From: Styela clava
Lineage: Eukaryota; Chordata; Ascidiacea; Stolidobranchia; Styelidae
Assembly: GCF_964204865.1 (NCBI RefSeq)
Contig: NC_135250.1
Location: 13,268,001-13,332,000, forward strand
Reading direction: 5' to 3'
Length of the DNA: 64,000 nucleotides
A program made the translations under genes and the position numbers. Of the stretch, positions 34,232 through 48,800 are shown in pieces; positions within the stretch are counted from its first letter, which is position 1, and every line of letters starts with the position of its first letter. The notes beneath the pieces are model-generated. The model did not search any database and was not told the origin of the DNA. It saw only the letters and a program-made list of their open reading frames with translations.

Positions 34232-37200
34232 ATGGAAGCTTCGACAGACCTCGTCGTCATGGAAGGTTTGAGCGAGTTTTACACAGAAAATGAACGAAAC
34301 TATATCCTTGTTGCATATTATTTTGGAAAATACAGCATCCTCGAAGCCATAGGTAAGCCAACAGAAACATTCATTTTGATGTATCAATTCATATACCGTA
34401 TCGATCGCTAATTGCAAATGACCTAAAAGTGTAAATTAAACTTATTCCCCCATACAATACTAAAGGTAAAATGCCTATGGCAGTCGACATATTTCACGAG
34501 AAATTCCGGTGTGAGTAGTCGGTACAAAATATCAAGCGCGAGCGTTCGCTATATTCGCGGACATTTTTATACTTTGGTATTGCTACCTCTTCAAAAGAGC
34601 TGTCGTTGAAACCATTTTATAAGTCGATCAATTGGTAAATCGTCAAGACGTGGAAAATATTTAAAAATTTGGATATGAAAACCATAAACCCCATTTTGAA
34701 AGCTGTTCAAAGTTTATAACACATATTATGTCATTCACACAGCATTGCTATCACATTGTAAACATTTAAAGTATGAAAATTTGCATGCAATGGCTTAACA
34801 TGTGCTAACATTTTGTCTTTTATTTTTTCATGTATTTTGGATTGGATAGATTATTATCATATCACAGGGGGAAATGAATGTTATAATATATTTGATCTAA
34901 AAATATATTATTAAATAATGATTTCTGAAGTCTTGGGGTACAATTATTACTCTATTAATATTAACATATTCAATGTTGTGCAATAGCCTACTAGGGGCTG
35001 TATTTAATCCTATTCACAACTTGTATCTATTACATATATTCAATATAGATTGAGTGTTATATAAAATTGGATTAATCATATCTGCCCCAATATTTTAATG
35101 CCATTCATTAACATGAGAAGCAACATCTGATGACATGTTTGATGGTAGAATTTGTCTCAAATAGACAACTTTATGACTTGATATCATAAAGTAAGAGGAT
35201 GGGGTCACATCACTCTTTATTGTTGATATGTATATCGAATTTTCATATGCGATAAAATCACAATTAGTTGTGTATATTCATTTTTACATAATTTGCAATG
35301 TCAAGCAATATTGTAGACACATGTTTCTATAAACAAACATATCTAATATTGATAAGGCAATATGATCACAAGATTTGGTTGAGATCATTTTCAGGAGTAC
35401 AAAAATTATTGTGAAATATAGTGTTACTGAGCAATCCATAGAAAATAATATTAAATAGTTGGATTGAGCATATAATATCACAATGCATCACAAATGCTTG
35501 GTATGGAAGGGTCCAAAAAGCCAGCTCTAGTAATAATATTCATTTTGGTATGTATTGTTTCATGTGTTCATCTATTATTTGGATTGTTAATTAACAGCAC
35601 TTTTCTAAAAGCTCAATACTATTGGCCCCTTCGGTTGCAAGTCTTCCCAAAACAATTTAAATGCTGGTGTAAAATGGGCCATTTTATTAACATCATTCAA
35701 AATTATAACTCTTCATGCTTTTATAGTATGCTTTTTACAAAGGTTGATGATTGCCCAATATGGTTTAGCATATCATACATTGGGTATCAAGTTATATGAA
35801 GATTCCATATTTTGACCCAAATAGAGTAGATATATTTCAAAGGAGGTGGTGGAAAGTTATCTGCATTTTTTATAACATAAAACAAATTGATACATTTAGG
35901 TTATGGGGGAAATAAAATATGTGTTCAAGTTTTAAGCCATGACTTTCAGATATGCTATGTCTATTGCAAGTTTTTTTTATTACAATTATGTTGTAACTGA
36001 ATTTTTCAAATATCTTTCCATTTTTCTGATATCATTCATTTTTTTGACAATTTTTGGTCAGCTTAGCAGATAAGATATATCAGTAACAACTTAGTACATT
36101 ATCATTAGTTATTATGACTCTTGAACTAATTTGTAAGGCATTTTCATTTCAAGCACTGCACCAGATTGCAAGAGCTTTACTAAAAGCTTTTAAAGAGAAA
36201 CCAAATAACAGATCAAGAAAGTACTTGGAACCAGAAGTGCAATGTTGCATATGTAAAGAAAAGGAAGCCATTTTCAATGTGAGTGGATGATTTGTTTGGA
36301 ATATTACTGAACGAAATGGATGCATTTTTGCAATGTATGAAATGGTTCATTTAATTAGGCGAGTACCAAAACACCACATTATTCAGTCCTCATGTCTTGC
36401 GAGTGAACTTGTATACCAAGGGCGAATGGGCCGAAAAAGTTGAAAATGATGGGAAGTGTTGTGAAACACAGCAATTTCTATGTGACTAGATACCAGAAAA
36501 AAGTATTAAGAGCCAAATTTATGTATAATTTATCGATAGTATACTTCGTAGTGCATAGTAGAAAGGTTTATGGAGATTGCTTGGATATTTAGGCTTGTGT
36601 GTTTAACATTTTTAGTACTATATGTTGCATCACTGTTTATCAATATGCTTTTTGTTCAAATGAAATACTCAATTTGAACCGTTATATACATAATTGCACA
36701 CCTGCATTGTGTAGCAGCCCTAAATTTTGCACGGTTTTGCTTTCAGGATCTATGGAAGCGATTCAGATCTGAGGATGCAAAAGAGCCCGATTGTACCAGA
36801 GGTCTAGTACTCAACTAGATTTGCTAAATACAGATATATCTTTAAAGCAGTGATATGATTCTATAAATTCCCTTTCTGTTGAACAATCACATATCAGAGA
36901 TGTCACGCTATGTATTTTTGCATTCAAATCACTTTTGAACTTTTATATTGTTTGTTGCCATCCATAAATAAATTGATGTGCTGTCATGTGTTATACTGCA
37001 GGATTGTCAATATGAAACAATTGATCTCTTGCCCCATCTTGAGGATGTTCCTGACCAGAATCAGTATTTTTATGTTTTAGCTGTGATATCTGCACATAAA
37101 TAAGCTTTACAGTGTAAATTCTGTATATTTTAAGAAGGATTGAGTCTTATTAGTATACTCTCCTTTGTTTGTGTGTATTTTTATTTTTTCCTTTTAAACA

Positions 37201-38492
37201 GCACTTGATGTTATTATTTTTATAGCCTACAATGAAGTATTGCAACTATGGCAAGGAAACACAGATGCATCCGGGGTTGACAATTCTGCAGAGTTTTTTC
37301 AGAAAGAAAAATCTGTTGATATTGATAGAAGCAAAAGTAACTGCACTAATATTTTAATATGTTGATATTTCAGATGATGGCATGTTTCACATCTAGAAGT
37401 TTCTTTACATTTATGCATCATTCTACAAATATGATACATATTATTTGTTTGGCATGCGAGTGTCATGCTCATTAGTGCAATGGCATAAGCTCTTCTTAAC
37501 TGTCGTCTTTGCTACTGCAAAATCTGATTGCTGGCTTCATTTATTAGGTTAATACCATACAAGAATTGGCCATAGAAATAAACAAAGGTGCAAATATGTG
37601 CAAATTTTATTTTTCAATAAAATGTGCAAAAGCATTTCAAATACTATAAATTCAAATAAAATAACTTGTAGTTTGTCAAAAAATAAGATGAATAGCAGAA
37701 ATTATCTTATAAATGTTTGCGCAATCCTGGTTTGAAGATAACAAATCCCATTATTGAAACTGAAATAGATTTCATTATTTCTGTGTAGAACTTATGACAA
37801 AGCATGGTGTAAATATCAAAGTCGATTATGATACAACAGAGGATTGGACTACGTTCATCAATTCAATAAAGGTTTGTAGTCTTGTATCATACATATTTAT
37901 TAGAATTGAGCCATGCATGCGCAGAAATATCACTATTAGTTGGTATTGGGATGACTGATTTCAATCCAGAACCTCACCTTGCTGTTTCCATTTGTATTTA
38001 ATGAATATGGTGGCTTGACTCTGGAAACGGGATTTTTATTTGCAAAAGACAGGATGTTATTGTTTGTAGGTTATTGTATTTGCTATACAGTCTTAACATG
38101 GTCTGGACTTTTAACTGAAGGACAGGACATAGTTAGTCTTATCGACTTCCCTTAGAATGCATATGAAATTCTATCTTTTCCTTTTAGAGTTTATTGGAGC
38201 AAATTTGTTCAATAATATTTCAGATCAATGGTAAGCATTATTTAAATGTTATATTTTGGGAACTAAGGCTATAGTAGTTATGGAGCAATTGTATAATGTT
38301 TGCTTAAGATATTATACAATTTAAATGACCTATTGACCTAAATGACCTATGACCTTAAAGTTCATTTGTAATATATAGTTGTATTCATCAAGGAATGCTT
38401 AATTGCATCTGTTTATTTTCAATATATTTTTTTTTAAATATAGATCAGAATATTGAAATATCAGAGCTTGTGGGACCAAACCAGATTAAGGG
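34232..38492 (+). CDS. Candidate multi-exon gene of unknown function (partial model)
   Basis: A chain of short exons with good splice sites, function not recognised. Exons 34232-34352, 36154-36278, 36359-36402, 36747-36801 and 37002-about 37070 join with correct phases. They give an ATG-started peptide with EFYTENERNYILVAYYFG, LHQIARALLKAFKEKP, the Cys pair QCCICKEKEAIF and DCQYETIDLLPHLEDVPD. A second run, 37226-37336, 37789-37871, 38188-38230 and 38444-38492, also closes internally (LMTKHGVNIKVDYDTTEDW, ISELVGPNQIKG). The link between the two runs does not close, and the donor after 36801 (GTCTAG) is weak. A micro-exon may be missing or the gene may be damaged. The next open block, 38723-38890, is coding-like too but its phase does not fit. 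The CCIC motif may bind zinc. It could be the 5' part of the large gene that follows. Confidence 0.4.
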
Positions 38493-39876
38493 GTATGTCA
38501 TGTTTATTTTTTCTTGTTTGTGATATTTCTATGATTCCAATTCATAGTTTATCAAGTTCATCTATCAGCATTAAAAATTACAAAGGTCTGTAAATTTGCA
38601 TTTCTCGATGTATAATGATATTATGCATTAACATTACAAAAAAAAAAGAGATATTTCATGCTTAACCGGCTAATAATTCTCTTATATATTAATCTTAAGT
38701 CTTTTGTTTTCATTTGGCAAAGTGTCAGAATCAGATCATGCTTGTTTCAGTAAAAGCATACATTGTCCAACAAAAATTTAGCGTTAATAAAGATAGCAAG
38801 CGTCAGAAAAACAGTGAATCAAAAGTGTTGAGAACAGGCTGTACATCCGTTACTCCGTTCCCGCCGAATCGGCAACATTTTAGGGTCATGTTATGTATGT
38901 ATTTTTTTTCCTTATTCAGACGTTTGAACAATGTTTACATGTCCTTACTGCAATCATCAAATGCAAGGTCTTATGCAAAGCATATGCAAAACTGCAGAAG
39001 TACAGGAATTCAGATCAGAGCTTCAAGAGACCCAAATGCAGTTATTGTAAGTCATTAACAATGATTTAATATAAATAATCAGGGTACATAATGTAATAAC
39101 ACATGAGGTTTTGTCACTGATGTGAACTTAGGTGAATGCATGCAGTGTCTAACTGGGTATGTTAAGGGCAAATTTCCTTAAGACGATGTGAGGAAGTGTA
39201 ACAAATGTTCAACTTTTTTATTTTTTTCGGGTGGATTTTACTAAATGGGTCAGACACTTATTATAACTAATTCTTTCAAGTTTCAACATTTTTTTTTCTA
39301 ACAAAACAATATACTGGCAACCATCATAGCTAGAATCGTTTCCGAGTAATTCACAATTTTACCTACGGAATTTGCAAATTCACCATTTCACTTGACGATT
39401 TGGATAACGTCACGTCCTAATTATCAGTGCAAAAATGATCGAAATATAACGAATGTAATCACTTCCGATGATGATAGGCGCAACAATTTGCAGACAGGAC
39501 ATCGAAATTCACGATTGATTTTCAGTCTACTCTCATTCACGATTTTATCACTCAATCCGCCATGCATGGCCGAGTGAAATGTTCACATTTTTAAAACACT
39601 ACTTGGTTATAGATGGGGGGATCACTAAAGAGCTCATAGAAAATACATTAAATGGAGTTTGACTTGTCATTTCTTCTCTGGTTTTAGTTTATAGGCGTCA
39701 TACCATGTTTGTTCCTCGAAAACGTAATTTCAACTTTTAATTTTAGATAATCACTTTTATGTTCGGGTCATGCTTGAAACGGCTGATAACTAATTTACGT
39801 ACCGGTGTATCACATATGACTTAGTATAATATAGTCAAAGTTTAACCAAATTTATTTGAAATTTATTTATTTTTAG
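38493..39876. other. Unresolved stretch with coding-like fragments before the large unknown gene
   Basis: Around 38723-38890 a frame reads MLVSVKAYIVQQKFS, then VLRTGCTSVTPFPP. At 38929-39040 one frame reads MFTCPYCNHQMQGLMQS, a zinc-finger-like Cys pair. It would pair naturally with the CQGC at the start of the next exon, but I cannot join them in frame with GT-AG splicing. The rest is AT-rich without features. Confidence 0.3.
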
Positions 39877-39885
39877 GTAAAGTTC

Positions 39886-42800
39886 ATGATATGTCAGGGA
39901 TGTTTTCCAGCAACAAACAAAATACATCACAAAGCTATGCCTATTGTGGAGGTGTTTTCACTTCTTGGGAAAAATTTAAAAATCAATTCTGGTAATGAGA
40001 CACCTGTGAATTCTGGTGTTGATGTCAAACACAATAGAAACTCAGAAAGGGAATTTGATGCGCTTGGCCACTTAAGACACAACGATTTTCAAGGGGTTTT
40101 GAAATCTAGATCTGGCCGCAAAAGAACTGCCAACAGAAAGTATAATACGTTTTTATACCACATGGATGAGATATTACCAAGTGCAAGGGAAAACGAATCT
40201 TCAAATTGTTACGTACAAAAGTTAAAAGCAAAAAAAAGGAAACTTTCATCACAATCAAATTCATCCAGGTCATCAATCGTAGCTTTTAAAGAAATTAATG
40301 GTGGGACATCGCTGCCTAGTCTTTCAACTGGAAATGACATGGGTAAAAAAATTCCCTCATCAAGCATGACAGATAAAGACACTGAGAGTTCAAATAAGAA
40401 CGTCAGTGTAGTTATCGTGACGCCATCTAAACCACAACATATGCTACATACTTCTGGTTTCCATGATGTCTTATCGCCTGCTCCTAATCCTAATATGATT
40501 ACTGTTACTTTATCTTCAAACAATTGCAAGAGTGAAATACAAAACACAGCTGTGAAATCTCATACTTCTGGTAATATCAGATTTATTAGTGGTATGGATG
40601 CTACTAAGGTAGTAACTCAACCTCCCCAACCAACTAAGTTCATATCAATTCCTGCTAAGATAAGACCTTCTAAATTGAATACAATGAGTACTTCACCCCA
40701 AGGTATGGTTTTGCTTCCACCTCCGGCAGATCCTGCAAGTAAAAAGCATGTCTTAGTTCCCATCTCTATCATGCCTATAAAATTCCCGCCTGTGAGAGTT
40801 AGAAGTATTTCCTTGGATGGTGCTGCTCCAGTTCAAAAAATTATTGTTCCTCTCGATGGTGGACCAGCACCGAAAATGATTGTTCAGAATATTAATGCTC
40901 CAACTTTTCAGCGTAAAGCTACAATTAATACCAGACCAAAAAAGCCAATTTTGGTGAAAATTGTAAATGATCAAATGATACCTGTGAGTACTTCTAATAG
41001 CAATTCTATATTGATCTCAAGTACTACAAACACTTTGAAACTACAAAACCAGGATTCGAAACCATCGATGGGTAATATTGTTGGCAATAACAGGGCTTCA
41101 AAATTGATTGATCAAGCTGTTCTAAAAACTATCCCACTATGTCAAAATAATGTGAAAACATTCAAATCTGTTTCACTGAAGAGTCCACCTGTCTTCGGAA
41201 CAAGCTTTCTCGGCCAGAACGGGTCACATTTCGAAGCGAAGGTGAAACCAACAGTTTCAATACAAACTGCATCTAATATGCATTCAAAAGCCCCAAATTT
41301 TTTCACCCCAAATTCATCGTTGCCAAAATTAAAAAGGATAAGGCCACGTTCTCTGTCAACCCAACAATTTCATCTATCAGAAAATCAATGCATAATACAT
41401 GTGGATAAAACTGGGATGTATTATATTCAAAACACTCAAGGACTCAATTCGAAAGTTAATAGACCAATTTCTTCTCGAATGATTCCTAAAGAGTTTGAAT
41501 CTAATAAAACACTGTTCTCTCAGAGGGCACCACCCGCTGATTCTGTGATGAAAAATAAGGAACTCACTTCTACGTTTTCAGAAGATGTTATCAAGCAGAT
41601 TCAGTTGTTTCCCTCTAACAAAATTCCTGCACCATCGTGCTCTGCCCAATTTACATCATCAAAATCTTTTGAAAAAATCTTAAACACTGTCAAAAGTAAA
41701 GAGTCTAATCTAATATCACCTTCAAAACCCAGTACTAATTCTGCAATGAAAACGCCAAGTAAAAGAAAACCTGTCAAGCAACCAAGCAAATCCATGCCTA
41801 CTGTTGTTGCGGAATATTTCCTCAGTCACATGCCTCCTGTAGAGCAAGATTTGTGGGGAAGACTGAAGAAACCTCCCAAAATCAAAAGGTAAGTTTATTT
41901 ATTGCCAATGTTTATGTTGCAAATAAATTTTATTTCATTTCATTATAATTTTACTTATCTCTTAAACTCTTTTATTTTAGGAGATATCAGAAGTCTAGTT
42001 CATTGATCCCAATGCCTTATGAAACCAATTATCTATGCATAATTAAGACAATAGAACAACTTGGATGGAAAGCATACTGGTATAGGAAATGCAGATGTTC
42101 AAAGATTCGTGAAAGGGATGCTGAATCATATAACATAGAAGAAGGAAATCATTTGAGTCCTGACGACCTTGCCGAGTGGATGCCAAAAACACTTGGTGCA
42201 AGGTCCAAGAAAGCTCTCTTGGGTTATTTGCGTCAAGACATGTCAGCGAGTGAAAATTTAGAAATGACTACACCTGAAATGAAGCATGATCTTCAAATAC
42301 AAGTTGAAGGTGATGCTTTGAAAAGCACTCCTAACTTGGACTTGGCAAAACAATCTTCAGATATTCCATCTTCCTCCAAGTCTGTGATAAATTTGACAAC
42401 AAAATTGAACAACTCTTCTGAAGAAACGAAAAATTCTATTAGATTAAAATCTCAAAACAATAAAAGGAAAATAGAAGAGTGCCAAAAAACTCCTATTAAA
42501 CCGGTAAATATGTGCTTGAAGGCAAAATATCGCAAGGACAAAGATGGAAATTGGTCAGCCATGCCTAACTTTATGCATGAAAGCCAATTGAATATGGATA
42601 ATGTGAATCAGGATACTTCTGAAAACTCTGTGATGTTGAATATCAAGTCCGGACTCAATTTTCCACCAACCTCATCTAAAATGATAGGAGATAGAATAGG
42701 GATGACTCATGATCATGGTATTAGGAGATGTGCACGTGCTACTATGATGCGGCGAAAAGCACTTGTAAAAAGAGCTCTAGATGCAGAAATGAAACATAAA

Positions 42801-45800
42801 GCGAGAAAAGAAGAAATGGAATCGATGGCAACTCGGTGCTTCTATTTCAATGCTAATTTTCATAAAAACATGTATAATTCATCAGGCAGTCTTGTTTTAC
42901 CACATCCTATGTGCTATAAGGACGATCCAACATTAATGAGCAAAATATCTGCAACGCAAGAAAGTAAATGCAAAGTTGCTCATCATCTTTTAAAAAAAGA
43001 ACATCAAGCTAGTTCTGATCTACAAAATCGAAGGGAAATAATGGCTGACGCTTCTATTCATACATATTTATCAAGTTCTTGGTGTGAATCCGTCTCTTCT
43101 AAGCTAAGTAAATTAGATAAACATGTATCACCAAATACCTGCAAAGCTAGAAACCAACAGAATACAGTTAAAAAACACAGCGACTATAAGAGTGTTCTTA
43201 TCAGCAAACTTGAGAGCATGTGGAATCAGAATGCTACTTCAAGCACAAAAGATTCTTCGAAAATTGAGGAAAAGAGAGTTTACCAGCAGTCTTCATCATC
43301 AATTACTTCGTGCAAAAAGAGAAAATCAAAGCCCAAAAAATCATCTAATAGTAAAATCATTATGCAAATTACTCCTGATGTTGCAATCCTAAATTTGCAA
43401 GTTTTAAGAGGCAACACATGGAGAGATTCCCCAACCAGCGTAATTTCAGAGAAAAATGCAAAATTTATTGTTTCTGCAATTAAATTGCCAAATTGTACAG
43501 AAAACAAGCATTTTAAATCAAAACAAACAACAGCACTTTGTGAACCGAAAAGTGAAATGAATGAGGATTCTACTCGTTTAGATTCGGACATTCATAACAA
43601 TATCAAAGATACTAATAATCCATCAAACTGTAAAGAGCAAGTTAATATGAACTCTCTTTCACTTCCAACCAATGATAAGACTGAGGATTTAGTTAACCCT
43701 AATGAAAAAACCCAGGTTGTGTTTTCTGAAGATGGGAATGTTACAGAAGATACTAGAACTGGACAAAATCAAGAAGATGTAGAAGATCCTTTTTTTGTTC
43801 GAAAGAGTATCAGTTCTAGTACAGAGACAGATGGATTTTCTCAAACTGTCTCAGCAGTTGTAAACGATCACATCAAACAATGTGAAATGGAGGAACAAAA
43901 TAATTGCAAATCTAGTCACATTTCCAATGTAACTGAAACTCAATATTCTGAAAACAGTATTTCAAGTCGAATTTCCACAAGTGAAAACGACAACAACGGT
44001 GTATTTATCGATGAACTATATTCAGTCATTAGTAATTCAGAACTGAATTGTGAAGAGACAGTGCATCATGATAAAGTTGACAAGCAACTTATGACCGTGC
44101 AAAATGGTGATGAAAATTTTGAGCCATGTTGTGATGTGCTGACAGTCGAAGGTGATGAGGAGAGTCTAGATAGAGCTGGCATCGAATGTGACAATAAATC
44201 TTCCGAAATTGAGCCAAATGAAACAGAATATGCTATTACAAATAGTGATATAGAAAGTGTCCAAATTGTCGGATTGCAAAAAGAAAAGAAATTTCAGTCT
44301 TACCCTCTGAGCTCAAATGTGATAGCTGAGACTGGATCAACCCGGGAAATGATTGCACATGGGTCACTGATTAATGGGGAATCTGTGGAAAAATTAGAAC
44401 CAGTATCATGTTGTAAAAAAGCATCTAAATATATTTCATTGTGCAAAACAGACACACACTCATCCATTATTGACTCTGTATTGAAAGACACAAATGTTAA
44501 TTCAGATCTTTCCATTAATCTTAAATCAACAGCTGAGATCTACCATGACATGAAAAACATATTCAAGCGATTTTCTGATGCCTCATTTCACGATGATTTC
44601 TCAGAAATTTTATTATCCAACCAGTTTGATGATATGTTTACTCATGGTCAGCTACAGAGGCGTTTTTCTGCCATCAATAAAATGAAAAAGGTTTTGTCAT
44701 CAAAGAACAATTTGGGAAAGAAGAAGCGTTCTGGCAAAAAAAAATGTATAAAAACAAAAGCTAATAAAAGTATAGATAACTCAGAATCCTCAAAAGATCT
44801 GTCAAATTACAAACAGATTCCGGTGAAAGAGCGATTGCCCTCAACAGCTTGTATTGACAAAACAAAGCCGATTGCAGCAGATATTTTTTCAATGCTGACA
44901 GATTCAAATTCTTCCAATGCTGATGGAGACTGTATAATTCAGCCAGGCTCATCGACTGTAAATTTTTATAGTGAAACAAGTCCAGAAATTGTTCATGACA
45001 ACATTTTTCCAAAAAAATCAAACAGAGAGGCATTTACTGACTGTGATTCCAATGCTGATGGACACCGTATAATTCAGCCAGGCTCAACGACTGTAAATTT
45101 TTTTAGTGAAACAAGTCCTGAAATTGTTCGTGGCAACATTTTTTTAAAAACATCAAACGGAGAAGCATTCACTGACTATGATGTGACTGTTTCAAATTTC
45201 TCACAAACCAATGAAACCAGTTCTGTGAGTGAACTATCCGAAGTTTCTCTAGTAGATGCATCGGTTGCTAGAACAATGTCTGATAGAAATGGTTCAAACT
45301 CTAGTGAAAATTCTGTTTCGAAAAATTCTGATGTACCATCGGAGAAGATGTGTTCGGTTGGCTGTCGTCGAGGCTCAAGGCGAAAAAGAGAGAAACGCAA
45401 TAACAATGACTTAGATGGAATCTATTGGACTAATGTAATTGCTCCTAATCAAGTTATAAAAGCAGAAATAAATCTACGACGTAGACTGATTAAAAGTGAA
45501 GGTGTCATGGGAACTACAGTAGAAAGAGGTATGGAAATAAATTCACTCATGAATTTTTTTTACAGATCTAATGTGTGCTCGTAAATAAATTGAATACGCT
45601 TACGCTTATTATGATATGAAATCTTCCAAAAATGTAATGACAAATTTATTAACATTTTTCAAAAATTCTGATAGACTGCCACAGATCTGCAGTGCGGTTC
45701 TCTCATTATGAGGCATATGTATTTTAAAGAATTTCTGATAATGGAGTCTACTATTCCAGCGGTTAATTATTCTGAGGTTTGGCATCTTTTAAAGATGGTT

Positions 45801-48800
45801 AAACACTAGATTGCCATTGACCATTCGATTTAGAGTACCATATTTGCAAATCGATCATGATTGGTCTTTTCATAAACATGGTTTTTCCGAGAGCGTATTC
45901 AATTTTAGGTTTTTATGATTGGGCATCCTATTCAGTGATTGTTCGGCATTGTCTATTTCACAGACACTCAGACTTTGAATCATTCAATAAATTACAGTTG
46001 TATATGTCTGTTTCAAAGAATAGACAACATCTGGTACATGACCATCTTTGTTTGAATTCTATTTAGTTTTGAGGCTTAAAGATTCCCCAACCTCGTATTG
46101 TATAATTTGACATATTTTGGTCATGCATCTCCTATTTTTCCTATTTATATGAAAAAGGATTGAATTTTACAATATAGATAATGTAACTTGAATTGAAATC
46201 ATTACTTGTTTTTATATAAGTAAATAAGCGAAAAGGGTTCAGTAGTCATCACATCTACCCACTGTCAACTCCAGAATCGTTGAATGCAATCATAAAAATA
46301 GACGATGGTTCATTGAGAAAATTTGCTCATGGTGTTTTTGAAGAAGATACAGATGAGGTAATGATAGTGAGACTAGGGATGGCCATAACCGAATACTTTG
46401 ACATTCTAAAAAACATTTTCGAATGTGAAATTTCGAATACATTCTAAAATCCCTCACAAATTTAATTCACTTTTTTAAAATTCATGTACGTAGGAATTAA
46501 GCTTAATAATGTTATCATTGTAAAGCAGTTATAAATACAAATAGAATGTGTGATAATATTTATATTGGTGGTTTTCTTGCTTCTAAGAAAATAGGGTATT
46601 CCCTAAGTATGCGCAACAAGTTGTCACATAACCTGAACCCTAACCTGTCAGGTTGTGTACTATCTTGGTGCGCATACTTGAGAGGTCCAAAAATAGACAT
46701 GGTAAACATACAGTGTTCACATCTGTGAATTGTGGTGTATCTTATCACACACACTTTTTGACACCGTTAATTTTTGTTATAAATTCTGTCTGTTTATCAT
46801 CAGCGTGAGTGTTATTCAGTCCACCGACACGGTTAAATTGAATTCCGCCACAATACTCCCTCTACACAAGAATTAATTGTTGTACTGGCACTGACTTGAA
46901 AATTTTTATTCGATGCACCGTTCGTTAATTCAGAAAAACGCAAATGTTATTACGCGATCATCGTTATAATCAAATGAGTGAACGCGGTTCCTAAATTTCC
47001 ATCAGGCAATGACGAAGAATTAAGACGGAAAATCGAGTTTTATTTTTCGTGTCAGGGATGATTTAAATCTTTCATGTCCGTTGTTGTTATTTTCGCCTAT
47101 GAATTAATGCTACCAACTTAAACTGACCTATATTATCATAACGACGTCGGGATAACGTGAAATCCGCGATACTATAACAATATTTAGGAGATATTTTATA
47201 CGCTGTAAATTACTAGGAACGAATGGAAAATTTCCTGTTATGTTCGGTCACTATCGAAACTGAGGATGAAAACAATTTATTCCAACACAATTTGCTTTCA
47301 GATTTACTGCCGTGGCCGCACAAACAATCTCAACTTAGTTGAAATAGACGATAACAATTGTGAAATATTTTTAATCAAAAACATCCTCGACGTGTTAAAA
47401 GCACTACTTGTCGGCGCTAATTAAACTCCTTCATGCCGGCTGTAATTTATTGCCTTTGATTACGATAAAACAAGTAATTGTAAAATGTTTTCAATCAAAA
47501 CGTGTACTTCGGCGCTAGAATGTGTGCGCGATATTCGTTATTCTTATAAACACGAAAAACGATACTTGAAAGTCGCGATATTCGAATATTGAGTTCTGAT
47601 TGGCCAGCTCTGGTTTAGACTTCAGTATCAATTTCAACACAATAATACTTCTTGCATTAGAACTCTATCGTAAATATGATATTGTGTTCAAGTTTAAGCT
47701 TCATTTTCTTGAATTGATTGTAAATTTGAAATATTAGTCTCGTTTTCAACTGAGTTTACTCACTTTGTCCTGATACACATTGTATCAAACAATATCAAGC
47801 TTTATTGTATGTTGTCAATCTGTAAAATTGATGGAGAACCTAGTACTTTGTTATTGTAAGCTAGTTAGTAACTGTTTTGTATTGCCGATTCAACAGGATG
47901 AAGAATTCATTTCTGCTGAACCTATTCGTATGCTGTTTTCAAAATCACTTAATATTGAGAGGGTTCGATCTTGGATATGGGATTCAACCTTACCCAAACC
48001 ACTGAATTTGCGATTTCCTGTGCATAACGACCAGCAGCCCACAGCTACACAGAAGGACTGGAGAATTAAATCAGGTTTGTAATTAGAGTTTTAATAGTTA
48101 TATCAACATATATTTTCAATTAATTTTTTTGATGTGTTTTTTACAGAAAAAAGTAAAAAATCTACCTCGAGACACACATATTATTCTAACGATGAACAAA
48201 CGGATGTTGATATTGAGAAAGAATTCAATAGGAATGTTGAGTGTTCTTCTCAGCCAGTGAGGAATGTTGAGTGTTCTTCTTCATCAGTTAGAGATGCTGA
48301 GTGTTCTCCATCAGTGTCTAGGGCTTATGTCCCATTGGTTAGATGTTCGATGCCAGCTAATGTCTTGCATTCTGCTGATAATGTATTTGTCACTGCTACA
48401 AAAACCCCAGCAGACATCGTTCCTTATCGCTCAGCAGCTGGTGAAACATATCTCGTAAAGCGAAATTCCCCGGAAGCCAGCCGTCCTAGAGGAATAACTG
48501 GGGCGAGACTCGCGTCACAAATGCCACAAGGGTGTCGCGTCTACTCTAATAAATTGGAAGAAGAAAGCAGAAGACTTACTACACATGTCAAAAATCCTGA
48601 AAAATTGTTGCAAGAACCGCAGGTCTTTTTGAAGAAGCTTAACAGTCCCCTAAGTTTTCATAACGAAAAGGAATGTGGGATGGAAATTAGACCAGCTCAG
48701 AGATTTCATCCAAATGAACATGTGATTGTTGACGCTGCGAAAGTCGTCGGAGGGAGTGGTTTGTTGAAACCGCTGCTTGGCAATATAAATTCTCGAAATT

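Noticed and set aside
36403-36489. A coding frame continuing past the donor at 36402, ending in ETQQFLCD
   Set aside because: It looks coding-like but its frame cannot be joined to the preceding Cys-rich exon, which ends in phase 0. The shorter exon 36359-36402 fits instead.
46546-46754. Overlapping ORFs on both strands
   Set aside because: Both arise from the palindromic foldback MITE, which is open in mirrored frames.
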